Below, in pieces: positions 35,530 through 48,260 of a stretch of DNA of 64,000 nt. Every line of letters begins with the position of its first letter. Position 1 is the first letter of the stretch. Location: contig CM030714.1 in the NCBI GenBank assembly GCA_017979445.1, positions 19,401,892 to 19,465,891 on the forward strand, given 5' to 3'. Source of the stretch: Akebia trifoliata. Taxonomy: Eukaryota; Streptophyta; Magnoliopsida; Ranunculales; Lardizabalaceae. The notes below the pieces were generated by a model. It was not told the origin of the DNA and made no database searches. It saw only the letters and a list, made by a program, of their open reading frames with translations. A program made the position numbers and the translations under genes.

Positions 35530-37195
35530 TTTATCTCTTGTCAATAGGTTGGACCTTGTTGTCCACCTTCTTTCCCGAACGCAAGGTGTGGATAGCCTGG
35601 ACTGAGTCTTGTGGAGCTCCGGAATGGCTTCCTACTTCGTATTCATCTTTTGATCTATTTGGAATCAAAGGTTGACCTCTAGGGTTAGGGATAGTCTGAC
35701 TAGGAAATTGACCTTTCTCTCTCCTACTCAAGGAGAGAGCTAACTGCCCCAATTAAACTTCCATCTTAGCTATGGATGGCGCAATGACCTGGTTGATCTG
35801 AGTTTGATTTTGATGGGTTTGTTGTTGAGTTTGGATGAACTGTTGTTACTGCCTCATCAACTCAGCAATCATAGATTTTAAGGATGACTGTTGTTGGGCA
35901 GGCTGTTGGTAATTGGTCATGGGATCTAGTATGATGGCTCTACCATCTGTAGATTGTTGGGGCTGATAATGGACTTGAGGAACAATGGCTTAGTTTGTGG
36001 AAGAATCAGATTGGCTAGGAAAACTCCTATTGTAACTTGACGGACCACTAGACTGAATAGGTTCGTTCTGTCTGTAGGAGAAATTAGGATGAAACCTATT
36101 ATCTGGGTGATACGTTTGGCAAAAAAAGTTCGGAATTGGCTTCCTAAAAGCACTATAGCCATTAATCGCATTTGCTTGTTCAACTTTGATTTGAGGCAAG
36201 GTGGGACAACACTCGACCAAATGGTCGTTGCCTTCTCATATGACACACAAAGAACTTGGTTCAACACTTACTTGCAAAATTGTACGAGGGTCTAGGTGAG
36301 GTTTGGATGCTGAGATTGTAAAGGCATCTAACTTCTTCATGAGATTGTTCATCCCACTCATTAGACTAGACATAACATTTTTGTGATTAGGGCCTGCCTT
36401 CATCTTATACATGCCTGTCTTCTTAACCGGATCATCTTTATCAAACTCTTCTTAGTTTGTGCTCCAATTTTGAGCACTCTCGACTAACTCTACGAGGAAA
36501 TCGTACGGTTGGTTGGGAGTCTGGTTCATGAACTGACCTTTATGCATTGACTCGACTAACGTACGTTGATTCATTGTTAATCCTCTATAAAAACTTTGCA
36601 CCAACTGTGCTTTGTCAATGCCATGGTGTGGGCACTTGACCAATAAATCATTGAATCTTTCCCAAGTTTGAGAAAATTCATCATCAGGACGGACTCTAAA
36701 ATTTCTAATGGAGTCCTTCATTTTCTCAGTTTTGGCCTTAAGGTAGAATTTGGCCATAAATTTCTTTGATAAAACATCCCAGGTAGATATGGAATTGGGT
36801 GTTAGGGAGTTCAACCACGCAGCTGCGTGGTCTTCCAGGGATAACGGGAACAAAATAAGCTTGATACTCTCCTCATTTAGATTATGATTTCTAAAAGTTT
36901 GACATATAGTCAAGAATCGATTAAGGTGGGTGTAAGGTTGTTTACGCTCTAAACCGTGAAACTTAGGGAGCATATTGATGGTGGCAGTCCTAATTTCAAA
37001 CGGAGGTGCATTGTTCAATGGTAACACAATACATGTAGGAGGAGATGCGGAAGCTGGAGCGAAGAGGTTATTGAGAATTCGCTCTCGATCATCCATCATA
37101 ACTACTGATGGTGTCTTGCGTATCCTACTAATGGTACGTTTGATCTCAGGATCAAATGGTTCTAACACGATGTTTTGTGAACGTCTACCAAGCAT
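35530..37195 (-). pseudogene. gag: gag (element B)
   Basis: The first ATG of the frame is at 37195. 37195-36452 holds the capsid-like domain (PKFHGLERKQPYTHLNRF, LFPLSLEDHAAAWLNSL), ending with a B-specific CAA-to-TAA stop. Downstream the zinc-knuckle region reads CVI-stop-EGNDHLVECC (TGA at 36236-36238), followed by stops at 35990-35992 and 35846-35848, all three also present in element A. The C-terminal part is Gln/Asn/Ser-rich (MGQLALSLSRREKGQFPSQ). Confidence 0.88.
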
Positions 37196-38375
37196 GCAAA
37201 TCACATAGTCGATCAAACAATCATGAAAAGAAAAGACTGGACCTAGATAGGTTGCCTAAAGCTAGACAACTCCTAACTGGGTAGAAATAGCACAACTAGC
37301 CTTCCAACTCGATTCTATGAAGTCAAGTTTGCATCATTCGGATCTTCAGATCGGAGGTGGCGCACAATGCATAAGCAAGGGCACTCTTAAGTCACCTTCC
37401 TTTCTTGAATAGACTGAGTCTATCCCCTCAAAGGGCAAGATCTTACTAGATACAAAAGATGAACAAGAAGCGCAATTGGCACAACTTGAAGCAGAATTTC
37501 TCCTATTGAGCTCGTGGGCCCTATAGTCAAGTCTAATTGATAATAATTAATTTGATTGGATGACTAGTGAGTTGATTATCCTAATTAGAGCAAGAAATTA
37601 GTAGACTTCCAATCCTTATCTTATTATGCTATCCCTAGGAGAGGGGTGCTCTTTACTACATAATAAACTATTCTAAGTGTGTGCAAATTGAAAAAATAAC
37701 ATACAAAGGCAAGGAGTGACCCACTAGCAAAGACAGGCGTGGGTGTTTCGTGATTACCTCCCCTTACTAGACGGGGTGAAGACGGTTTGAGTCGACTTAA
37801 GCTACTAACTCCAATTTTGGTGTGCGAACCTAAGGAGCCGTAACGGTATTATCCACCCGTCGTCCTTCCTTAGTCTATTACAATCCAAGCCTTCTTGGAT
37901 AATTAAAAAAATTACAAAGAATCTTATACAAGTATTTCTAAAATAGAAAAATAAACCTAACAAATATTCAAGGAAATTGAAAGAAAAGAAGAAAAAAAAA
38001 TGTTCACCTACAAGAAGTAAAATAGAAATATTAGCAGAAATAATAGTAAACGGACTCAAAAATAGAATCTGACTTACCACAATCATACTGACTTTGTCAC
38101 ATTTTATAGAAAATTTTGTTCTACCCCAAATCGATATATTATAATAGATAATCGGAGATCGGAACAGAAAGTTATAGTCAGTTTAAGTTCTACTGTCTAA
38201 GGTGAAAAACAAAACGGGAATGACTTTTTTTTTCAATGTTTTTTCTTCTTCCTTCTCTCTTAAAACCACAAGAACACTTGAACTTATAGAAATAAATCAA
38301 AAGAAAAAAATAAAATAAAATAAAAATGAAATAAATGAATTTTAAATCAAAACTTACCACTAATATATTTACCTT
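37196..38375 (-). other. Untranslated leader of element B
   Basis: About 1.2 kb, homologous to the leader of A. A-rich on the plus strand near 38290-38340. No supported ORF. Confidence 0.7.
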
Positions 38376-38393
38376 TCCCCAGTAGCGGTGCCA
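38376..38393 (-). other. Primer-binding site of element B
   Basis: TGGCACCGCTACTGGGGA on the minus strand, 6 bp from the 5' LTR. Same tRNA-Asp-type site as element A with a few substitutions. Confidence 0.78.
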
Positions 38394-38399
38394 AAATTT

Positions 38400-39594
38400 T
38401 GATAAGACTATCGTTGTTCTTCTCACCGGAGTTAATAATAATCTTACTTTTTCCTTACTTGTGGGCAAGTAGGGGATTGAACCCAAGAGAAAGGAGGAAC
38501 AGAGTTAAGCTAAAAAGAAAAAATTCAAGTTAATTAAAAGGAATTAAAACTGTTTTTCTTTGTATTTTTGAACTTATAAAAAGATGTAAAATTACTAGAA
38601 AATAAATTAAAGTAAATGAAATTAAAAGTAAGTAAACTTATGAAATTAAAACACCATTGGAGGTGGATCTACTTAGAATATGTTGATGAGTAATTCCTAG
38701 TTTTTAGCCTTTTTATAACTCAATCGTAAGGGCTTGGTGTTAGCTCCTTGGATGGGAAAGTTTTGTAAATGAAATGAAATAAGGGAACATAAACAAAGTA
38801 GAATTCTTTGAAAACTTCCTACTACCAATTATCTAGTTTAAGCATATTTTATCTTAATCTAATCTAAGCATAAAGTATCTATATTAAGAATAAAAGGTGC
38901 AAGAAACTTAAAGAGAACTCATAAGCATTTTAAATAAAAGAAAGGCTTGAAATTAGAAATAACACAAGAACTTGCTCTAGGCTTTTCCACTCTCCAATGG
39001 AGGGGAACTTAGCAGAATGTCATTGCAAGAGAGGGAAGATAAGAGATGAAATAACTTTTCTTCATTTCATGAAGAAACTTACAACTTCTTCTTCTTTTAC
39101 TTTTTACAAGACTATTTAGCCAAAAGAAAATAACTAGAAAATGAAAATACAAAAAATAAGATAATAGGCTAAGAGCCTTAGATTAAAAGAGTCTTGGATA
39201 AGAGAACCAAGATGGGACTGTTTCTCTAGAGTTTGAGGCTTTATTTATAGAGAAAAATATGTGTAGAAGAGTCTAAAAGTAGCCTCTACTTTTCTTTGCA
39301 CAAAAAGACAAAAGAGGAGAATATGAGTTAAGGATTAGGGCATTCCAAAGGGGCCCAAATGCTTTTGCCTTGAGATTTTGATTCCAAATTGTTGATTTTC
39401 TACACAAGAAACACACCTACTTAGATTTATCTAGTAAATAAATTTATTTATATATATTTAAGCCTAATTAACATACAACATGGTATTTTGAGGCTTATCA
39501 TGATTATTATCTTAATATGGATAAAAAATGTATAAAAATCAAGATAAATATCCAAAAAATGTGTGTATAATTGAGTGTTTGGAGACACTCGTCA
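38400..39594 (-). repeat. 5' LTR of element B
   Basis: 1195 bp, TGACGAGTGTCTCC ... ATAGTCTTATCA on the minus strand. TATA box retained at 39241-39249. Confidence 0.9.
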
Positions 39595-40385
39595 GAAGTT
39601 AGATGCCTTTACCATCTCAGCATCCAAACCTCACCTAGACCCTCGTACAATTTTGCAAGTAAGTGTTGAACCAAGTTCTTTGTGCGTCATATGAGAAGGC
39701 AACGACCATTTGGTCGAGTGTTGTCCCACCTTGCCTCAAATCAAAGTTGAACAAGCAAATGCGATTAATGGCTATAGTGCTTTTAGGAAGCCAATTCTGA
39801 ACTTTTTTAGCCAAACGTATCACCCAGATAATAGGTTTCATCCTAATTTCTCCTACAGACAGAACGAACCTATTCAATCTAGTGGTCCGTCAAGTTACAA
39901 TAGGAGTTTTCCTAGCCAATCTGATTCTTCCACAAACTAAGCCATTGTTCCTCAAGTCCCTTATCAGCCCCAACAATCTACAGATTGCAGAGCCATCATA
40001 CCAGATCCCATGACCAATTACCAACAGCTTGCCCAACAACAGTCATCCTTAGAATCTATGATTGCCGAGTTGATGAGGCAGTAACAACAGTTCATCCAAA
40101 CTCAACAGCAAACCCATCAAAATCAAACTCAGATCAACCAGGTTACTGCGTAATCCATAGCTAAGATGGAAGTTCAATTGGGGCAGTTAGCTCTCTCCTT
40201 GAGTGGGAGAAAAAAAAGTCAATTTCCTAGTCAGACTATCCCTAACCCTAGAGGTCAACCTTTGATTCCAAACAGATCAAAAGATCAATACGAAGTAGGA
40301 AGCCATTCTAGAGCTCCACAAGACTCAGTCCAGACTATGCACACCTTGCGTTTGGGAAAGAAGGTGGACAACAGGGTCCAACCTA
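39595..40385 (+). pseudogene. gag: gag, second part (element A)
   Basis: gag resumes after element B (first five bases are the duplicated target). Contains a zinc-knuckle remnant CVI-stop-EGNDHLVECC, with TGA (39692-39694) where the second metal-binding Cys is expected. Further stops are at 39938-39940 and 40082-40084 in a Gln/Asn-rich tail. The open stretch 39710-39940 (VECCPTLPQIKVEQANAING...) ends at the same position as its counterpart in B. The shared stops show both elements descend from an already defective ancestor. Confidence 0.85.
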
Positions 40386-41095
40386 TTGACAAAGGATAAA
40401 AATGTCCTAGAGAAGGACAAAGTTCAAAAAGCAGTCATAGAGTCTCCAAAAGAGAAGAAGAAAGATTTGGAGAATTCTACCATCATTTTGCCAATTCCAA
40501 AAGCTCCATTTCCCCATCGCCTTAGAGATTCTAAAAAAGGTAAGCAATTTGAGGGTGTCTTAGAAGTCTTCCAAAATGTGCATATCAATATCCCATTCCT
40601 AGATGCCATTAAGCAGATACCTTCTTATGCGAAATTCTTAAAGGATTTGACCACAGCTAAAAGGAAAACACCGTTTCCTCCGAAAGTCGTCATGGTAGCC
40701 TAAGCTTTATCACTCATCCAACAAACGATTACACCAAAATTTAAGGATCTTGGATGTCTGACAATTTTCATTCATATTGGAAATCAAGTGGTTGAAAAAT
40801 GTCTCTTAGATTTAGGGGCCAGTGTGAACCTTTTACCATATTCGGTTTATAAACAATTAGGTTTGGGGGTTTTGATACCCACCGATATCACGTTGAGTCT
40901 AGACGATAGGCCCATAAAAATTTCAAAGGATATAGTTGAGGACGTGATAGTTAAAGTCAAAGATTTCTATTTCCCTGTTGACTTTGTTGTCTTAGACACA
41001 GAGCCAGTCATCAATTCGAATAGTCATATTCCTATCATCTTAGGACGTCATTCTTAGCCACGTCTGACGTAGTCATTCGTTGTAGAAATGGGATT
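40386..41095 (+). pseudogene. pol: protease region (element A)
   Basis: Linker block (PFLDAIKQIPSYAKFLKDL) to a CAA-to-TAA stop at 40701-40703, then protease 40788-41057 with LLDLGASVNLLPYSVYKQLG (catalytic Asp codon 40809-40811) and IPIILGRH, after which a deletion shifts the frame. Counterpart of 35464-34791. Confidence 0.87.
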
Positions 41096-42551
41096 ATGAC
41101 TTTAGCATTTGGGGATATGAAAGTAAAACTGAACGTCTTCCACAATTTCCAAGGAATTGATGTAGATGATGGTATGGAGGAAGTGAACATGATAGATATG
41201 CTAGTCAATCAAACATATCAAGAGTTAGGGTACTCTGATTCCCTAATGAAATGTTTGGCTCACTTTGGCCTTGACTTGGACGTAGAAGAGTCTATAAGCG
41301 AAGTGAATGCTTTGCTTGAATCCGTTCCACTCTTAGATTCTGTGAGGTGGCATGCAAAAGCTAAAAGTCTTCCTGTGCGCACATCCAATCTTTTTCCTTC
41401 TCATGTCGAGCTTCCAAAATTAGAACTAAAGTTGCTTCTAGAGACCTTGAGATATGTTTTTGTTGGCAATAATCAAACCTTGCCCGTGATCATTTCCTCT
41501 CACCTTAATGAAGTTCTAGTGGGACAGTTGTTAGGAGTATTAAGAGAACATCAAGAAGCTATTGGTTGGAGCATAGCTGACATCAAGGGAATTAGTCCAT
41601 CTATGGTGATGCACCATATTCGTTTAGAAGATTTCGCTAAGCCTTCCTTAGAACCTCAGAGACGATTAAATCCTGTGATGAAAGACGTGGTTCAGATAGA
41701 AGTGATGAAATTGCTAGATGCGGGTATTATCTATCCTATCTTTGACAGTCATTGGGTGAGTCATATACAAGTAGTACCTAAGAAATCTGGTATCACTGTG
41801 GTAGTGAACCAGGATAACGAATTAATCCTCACTCGAGTCCAAAATGGATGGAGAGTATGTATCGATTATAGGAAACTCAACTCGATGACTCCTAAGGATC
41901 ATTTACCCTTACCTTTCATTGATCAAATGTTAAGCGTCTAGCAGGACATTCTTACTATTACTTCTTAAATGGTTATTCCGGGTACAACCAGATACCTGTT
42001 GCTCCAATCGATCAAGAGAAAACAATTTTCACCTGTCCCTTTGGTACTTTTGCGTATCGTCGCATACCTTTTGGATTGTGCAATACACCCGCTACTTTTC
42101 AACGGTGTATGATGAGTATATTCTCCGACATGTTAGAAAGATATCTCGAAGTGTTCATGGACGATTTTCAGTTTTCGGACCAAGTTTTGAGGAATGTTTC
42201 TATTACTTGACTTTGGTTTTTGTACATTGCAAAGAGGTCAATCTAGTCCTCAATTGGGAAAAATGCCATTTCATGGTAACATCGGGGATTGTACTAGGGC
42301 ACATTGTTTCTGTTAAGGGGATTGAGGTAGATAAGACGAAGGTAGGTCTAATAAAAAAATTACCACCTCATAAAATGGTTAAAGAAATTAGGTCATTCCT
42401 AGGCCATACGGGTTTCTATCATAGATTCATTAAAGATTTCGAAAAAATCTCGAAACATTTATATGAGCTATTGGTAAAGGATGTTCCTTTCGACTTTTTA
42501 GAGTCATGTCTTTTTAGAGTTAATCTCGACACCTATTATTCAACCTCCTAA
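41096..42551 (+). pseudogene. pol: reverse transcriptase (element A)
   Basis: 41096-41941 is open for 281 codons, from the protease-RT connector (MTLAFGDMKVKLNVFHNF) to the first RT blocks (GWRVCIDYRKLNSMTPKDH), where element B has stops. A small deletion near 41936 and a one-base deletion right after the catalytic box (MDD codons 42157-42165) break the core. 42180-42551 continues with CHFMVTSGIVLGHIVSVKG and SFLGHTGFYHRFIKDF. A and B are thus broken at different places. Confidence 0.92.
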
Positions 42552-42573
42552 CTGGAGCATTCCATTCGAGCTT

Positions 42574-42981
42574 ATGTGCGACGCTTCAGATTATGCAATA
42601 GGCGCTGTTTTGGGTCAACAAATCGAAAAACAACTTCATGTTATCCAATATGCTAGTAAAACCCTTAACGATGCTCAGTTTAACTACTCTACAACAGAGA
42701 AGGAAATGCTAGCAGTGGTCTATGCCGTTAAAAAATTCTGTCCCTACCTCATAGGATCTAAAGTTGTGATATACACAGACCACGCAGCATTGAAGTACCT
42801 TCTATCAAAGAAAGATGTTAAAGCAAGGTTAATCCGTTGGATTCTACTACTACAAGAGTTTGATATCGAGATTCGAAACAAAAAGGGGACAGAAAATGTC
42901 TTAGCTGACCACTTGTCTAGGATAGTTAACAAGCCATCCGAGGAGTTCTTACATATCTCTGAATCCTTTCCCGATGAGTAA
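42574..42981 (+). pseudogene. pol: RNase H (element A)
   Basis: Single open block of 135 codons with all expected acidic motifs: [41 protein letters not shown] and LADHLSR. This domain is intact at sequence level but lies within a broken pol frame. Confidence 0.88.
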
Positions 42982-42984
42982 CTT

Positions 42985-44301
42985 ATGGAAATCTCTCAAG
43001 CCAACGCTCCATGGTATGCAGACATTGTCAACTACCTAGTTACAGGTCAATTGTCAGTCAAAATGACTAGTCAAGAGAAACTCCGTCTTCTGTCAAAAAT
43101 AAAATGGTATTTCTGGGATGAGCCATACTTATTTAAGTATTGTCCCGATCAAATCATTAGACGCTGTATTCCAACCTGTGAGAAAGTCAATATCCTAGAG
43201 TTTTACCATAATCATGCCTGCGGAGGGCACTTCAGTGGTTAGAAGACCGCTATGAAAATCTTACAATGAGATTTTTTTTGGCCTAATATTTTTCGTTATG
43301 CCCATGAGTTTAGCAAATCTTGTGATAGATGTCAGAGATTAGGAAAAATCTTGAAGAGAAATTAAATGCCTCAAAATCCTATCCTGATCATCGAAATTTT
43401 TGACGTGTGGGGTATAGACTTCATGAGACCATTTGCTATCTCCCAGGGTTACCAATATATCCTAGTTGCCGTTGATTATAAGTCAAAATGGGTCTAAGCT
43501 ATGGCATGTAGAACTAATGATCAAAAGGTTGTGATAAAATTCATCAAGGAGACGATTTTTTCAAGATTCGGTACTCCGCGAGCTATCATAGGTGATGGTG
43601 GCTCGTATTTTTACAATAAGATCTTTGTTGCGTTGATGAAGAAATACCTCATAACGCATAAGGTTGCCACACCTTATCACCCACAAACAAGTGGCCAAGT
43701 GGAGATTTCTAACAGGAAAATAAAGACTATCTTCAAAAAAATAGTCAATCCCTCAAGGAAAGATTGGTCTTTGAGATTGAGTGATTCACTCTGGGCCTAT
43801 AGGACTGCATTCAAGACACCCATAGGGATGTCTCCTTACCGGTTAGTTTTTGGTAAGGCCTGTCATCTCCCTGTAGAACTCGAGCATCGTGCATATTGGG
43901 CGAACAAGCACCTCAACTTTGATTTTAATAAAGCCGGTGAGAAGCGAAAGTTACAACTAGACGAATTAGAATAGATTAAAAATGACTCGTATGATTGTGC
44001 TAAAAGTTACAAAGAACGTACCAAATTCTTTCACGATAGGCACATTCTTAGGAGGAATTTCATTCTGAATCAAAGAGTTTTGTTGTATGATAACAAACTC
44101 CACTTTTTTCCAGAAAAACTTAAGTCTCGATGGACTGGCCCATATATTATCCAAACAGTCTACCCCCATGGTGCTGTTGAAGTCCTTAATCCTAAGGATG
44201 GATCCCCTTTCAAGGTGAATGGCCAATGTCTCAAACCTTTTCTCGAGTATGTTCCGCATGGCGAAGTTCTTCTCCTCGATGACCACGTCTATCAAAATTA
44301 A
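42985..44301 (+). pseudogene. pol: integrase (element A)
   Basis: N-terminal zinc-binding part 42985-43242 (EFYHNHACGGHFSG), then several stops between 43240 and 43500, CDRCQRLGK, first catalytic Asp in GIDFM, and an open block 43501-43974 with second Asp ([10 protein letters not shown]) and Glu ([10 protein letters not shown]). The C-terminal part 44080-44301 ([20 protein letters not shown]) ends at VYQN. Here the DDE residues are all present, unlike element B, but the frame has at least five stops. Confidence 0.9.
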
Positions 44302-45569
44302 CTTTGTTTTCGTCTGGCTAAAGACGTTAAACTCAGCACTTCTGGGAGGCAACCCACACGTTTCAGGAGACATTGTGTTAAATATCAACTGGACTGTAAG
44401 GTCTTTCTCAGGTGCTATCTAACCCACTTCATTTCATTTTGTCAATTTTAATTTTACCTTTGCATGTATATGTTGAAATATTGAGGACAATATAATGTTT
44501 AAGTTTTGGGGGTGTATGGGTCGGATTTTCACTTATTATTTTCTTCTTTTATTTAAAAAAAAAATAGTTGGTGACTTTGTTGTATTTTGCTCAAAATCGT
44601 AGCTTGTATCTTTAAGCACTTGGTCAAAAATATTTAATCAGTCTTTCATTGAAAGTTATGATCTGGAGTCCCCATTTGTGTTCCTCTTAGGCAAAAGATA
44701 AAGCAAAGTTATCTTTCGGTTTATAGTCACTTCTAATAAGGTTACCATGAGTTTAGATTGTATTAAGAGAACTTGTTACCTTCTTTCTACCTAGAGTTTA
44801 AGGAAAAACTGGGTTTGATGAACTTTGACATCCTTGTTCAATTGGTTAGCTGATTAGAAGAAAAACAGAACTGGGTTGTATACACCTTATACGGCAACCA
44901 TTGAATTAGACTGGGTACCTTGAAAAGGACTACCTATTTTTCTTAGAAAAAAAGTGAAGAAGTAATAGAAAAAAAATAGATATTTAAAAAAAAAAAAATT
45001 TTAAGATCCAAAAGTTTATGTAAAGTTTTAGTAGGGTGAAATCCATCAAGTGTAAAAATGTGAGTATATTGGAATATCACAGATAAATCCCCTTAGAGGT
45101 ATTAAAGTGAATATCCACACTTCTCACTACCCTAGACAGGATGCTAAATTTAGAATTAAACCCTAAGTAACTCCAGCTATTCTTGAGTAGTTAGAAGGTT
45201 GAAAATCATTCTAGGAAATCGAATCTCTTAAATTTCTGAGTTAGAACCACAATCGCTCAAAGGTCAATTTAAGTTTAAGTTTTGTCGTAGAGAAATAAGG
45301 GTTGGGCCTCTATACCAAGCAGTACTTCCAAATGATTGACAAAACCAAAAAAAAAAAAAAAGACTTGTACTTTTCAATATAAGTTTTGATTTTAACTATT
45401 TTTACTTCAAAGTTGTTTTTAAATCTTATGGGTATATTTTCTACAAACCTTCACGAGTCAAACTCGTCCATTAGGGGTGATCTAGTGGTTCAAGAGCTTG
45501 CTACATTCGCTAAATGCAGTCGAGGAGCCTACGAAAGTGGTAGTTTTATTTTTTAGGGACTAGAAAAAG
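44302..45569 (+). other. Gene-free 3' region of element A
   Basis: About 1.27 kb between integrase and polypurine tract with no ORF of protein character. Starts with a gggaggcaaccca motif (about 44344) typical of this position in many plant gypsy elements. No envelope-like gene. Confidence 0.7.
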
Positions 45570-45584
45570 GTAAATTTGGGGGTG
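45570..45584 (+). other. Polypurine tract of element A
   Basis: taaatttgggggtg directly before the 3' LTR. Confidence 0.75.
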
Positions 45585-46782
45585 TGATGAGTGTCTCCAA
45601 AAATTCAATTATACACACATTTTTCGGATATTTATCTTGATTTTTGTACCTATTTTTTCATATTAAGGTAATAATCATGATAAGTCTCAAAACACCATGT
45701 TGCATGTTAATTAGGCTTAAATATATATAAATAAATTTATTTACTAGATAAATCTAATTACGTGTATTTCTTGTGTGCAGAAAATCAACAATTTGGAATC
45801 AAAATCTCAAGGCAAAAGCATTTGGCCCCACTTTTGAATGCCCTAATCCTTAATTCATATTCTCTTCTTTTGTCTTTTTGTGTAAAGAAAAGTAGAGGCT
45901 ACTTTTAGACTCTTCTACACACATTTTTCTCTATAAATAGAGCCTCAAACTCTAGAGAAAGGGTCCCATCTTGGTTCTCTTATCTAAGACTCCTTTAATG
46001 TAAGGCTCTTAGCCTATTCTCTTATTTTTTGTATTTTCATTTTCTAGTTATTTTCTTTTGGCTAAATAGTCTTGTAAGAAGTAGAAGAAGAAGAAGTTGT
46101 AAGTTTCTCTATGAAATGAAGAAAAGTTATTTCATCTCTTATCTTCCCTCTCTTGCAATGACATTAGGCTAAGTTCCCCTCTATTGGAGAGTGGAAAAGC
46201 CTAGAGAAAGTTCTTGTGTTATTTCTAATTTCAAGCCTTTCTTTTATTTAAAATGCTTATGAGTTCTCTTTAAGTTTCTTGCACCTTTTATTCTTAATAT
46301 AGATACTTTATGCTTAGATTAGATCAAGATAAAGTATGCTTAAACTAGATAATTGGTAGTAGGAAGTTTTCAAAGAATTCTACTTTGTTTATGTTCCCTT
46401 ATTTCATTTCATTTACAAAACTTTCCCATCTAAGGAGCTAACACCAAGCCTTTACGATTGAGTTCTAAAAAGGTTAGAAACTAGGAATTTCTCATCAACA
46501 TGTTCTAGGTAGATCCACCTCCAATGGTGTTTTAATTTCATAAGTTTACTTGTTTTTAATTTCATTTACTTTAGTTTATTTTCTAGCAATTTTACATCTT
46601 TTTATAAGTTCAAAAATACAAAGAAAAATAGTTTTAATTCCTTTTAATTAATTTGAATTTTATCTTCTTAGCTTAACTTTATTCCTCCTTTCTCTTGGGT
46701 TCGATCTCCTACTTTCCCCACAAGTAAGTTAAAAATAAGATTATTATTAACTTCGATGAGAAGAACAACGATAGTCTCATCA
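45585..46782 (+). repeat. 3' LTR of element A
   Basis: 1198 bp, TGATGAGTGTCTCC ... GATAGTCTCATCA, TATA box 45932-45940. Followed by the target duplication atact (46783-46787). Confidence 0.92.
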
Positions 46783-46787
46783 ATACT

Positions 46788-47230
46788 ATCCCAATTTTAC
46801 CTGGTCAAGCAATACGTGATGCTCTAGTTTGATATACCTGAAGGTATTGTAATGTAGTTGTAGCATTCAGTGTCATCCCCTATGTCCCGAAGGACCAGGT
46901 TAGCTTATTCCCAGTTACGGGCTTTTATAAAGACATGTCATGATGCAAATATGAGTATGCATGTTCGTGAGTGTGTGCGAAGGCACAAAGTTCATCGGGG
47001 GATTTTCGTTAATATCCAACCATATATACAAAATACATCCAATCATCCAACTAATCAAAATAAATAAATAATTAATTACATCTAATCATATTCCAATTAA
47101 AGAAATGATAAAATCTAGCCCAATCTAAGAGTCTCTTTGAGTCAATTGAGTTGACTCGAGTGGGTAGTCAACCTAGGGATAGTCTTGGATCGGGTCAAGT
47201 TTGACCCTAAAATCCTTAGTGGAGTCGTCA
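46788..47230 (-). mobile_element. Tat leader and primer-binding site, inverted copy
   Basis: Reverse complement of 24760-25210: minus-strand order is PBS-like TGACGACTCCACTAAGG (47214-47230), then tttagggtcaaacttgaccc, then tggtccttcgggac near 46890. Interrupted on the left by element A. Confidence 0.75.
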
Positions 47231-47619
47231 CTAAAATTACCTCGACCTTTTTTCACTAAATAGTGGAGGGTGCGATTGGTAAATAGGGATCTTTGAAAGA
47301 TGAGAGTTGCCACCAAGTTTAGGTCTAGGAATCACAAATAACTCTAAATGGACATGGATCAGTCCATGGATCAGAGAAATGGGTAAGTAGTTAGATTACG
47401 AGTTTCGGAAGGTGTTAAGCACCGAACCCACCTTATCAAAATGATCAGTCTCTACTACAATCCAAAACTAAACTATGGTTAAGGGGGAAGACTATGGTCA
47501 AGGCTATGGTCCAATCATCATCATTAATTTATATCAGGTTTGCCAAACGAATCTTATGACTTTCAATTGTTACATGATCTCTCAAATTCTAAACAAAATA
47601 GAATGATTTGAAAAAACAT

Positions 47620-48260
47620 TAATTTCAGTCCCATGATCTAAAGTCAATTAAAAAAATCCATATGCAAATATTTCCCAAATCATCCAAAATAGGAACTCAA
47701 GAAAAATCCTCCAAATAGAAAATTATAAATATAAAACTACTAAACTGGAATTTATGGAGCTTCTAAATTAGAAATGTGAAGTTTCCTAAATTAAAATTTG
47801 AACAATATATAATGAATTCCAAAATTAGAAGTTTATAAAAATGAATTCTTCAAAATAGAAAATTTTAGAAAATATAAATTTCAAAATTAGAAAATCTCGA
47901 ATTTCCATGCACATGAAATTTCCAAATAGGAAATATGAAAAATCTTCTAAATTGAGAAATCACTAAAATATGAAACTTCTAAGTTAGAAATTTATGGATA
48001 TATTTTTTTCCTAAAATAGAAGATTATGCAATTTTCATATTACAAAGTTTCGAAATATCGATTTTCTGAAATAAACTTTGTTTACAACTTTTTGGAATAG
48101 AAAAATTGAGTTAGAAATTCCATCAATTTATAATTTTTCGAAAAAGGATTTTAGATTATGGAGTCCCAAATTAGAAAATCATGAATTCACAACAAATCAC
48201 CAAATTGGAAGTTTGTAGATAACACAAAAGAACCATATTATCATGCTTGCCGAATTGAAG
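47620..48260. repeat. Degenerate AT-rich tandem repeat in the LTR
   Basis: Many imperfect copies of aaattagaaatttatgaa-like units, about 25-40 bp. Confidence 0.6.

Larger units (their letters stand above)
29160..39594 (-). mobile_element. Element B: Athila-like element nested in gag of element A, opposite strand
   Basis: 10,435 bp, same family as element A, reverse orientation. Order on the minus strand: 5' LTR (39594-38400), primer site, leader, gag, protease, RT, RNase H, integrase, gene-free 3' part, polypurine tract, 3' LTR (30331-29160). Flanked by GAAGT. Its insertion splits the gag of A and therefore postdates A. Stops and frameshifts are throughout. Many differences from A are C-to-T or G-to-A, as expected of deaminated methylcytosine in silenced DNA. 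Confidence 0.93.
25900..46782 (+). mobile_element. Element A: Athila-like Ty3/gypsy retrotransposon (interrupted)
   Basis: Structure in order: 5' LTR, Asp-type primer-binding site, leader, gag (interrupted by element B at 29160-39594), protease, reverse transcriptase, RNase H, integrase, gene-free 3' region, polypurine tract, 3' LTR. Flanked by the 5-bp duplication ATACT. Without element B and one copy of its 5-bp duplication it is about 10.44 kb. Athila-like assignment rests on the gag sequence, the FMDDF reverse-transcriptase box and the tRNA-Asp-type primer site. No envelope-like ORF was found. The two LTRs differ at about 5 of the first 66 bases by eye, so the insertion is old. All ORFs are broken. 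Confidence 0.9.

Noticed and set aside
44302..45569. Envelope-like gene of element A
   Set aside because: No ORF, membrane segment or splice-like structure in this region in either element.
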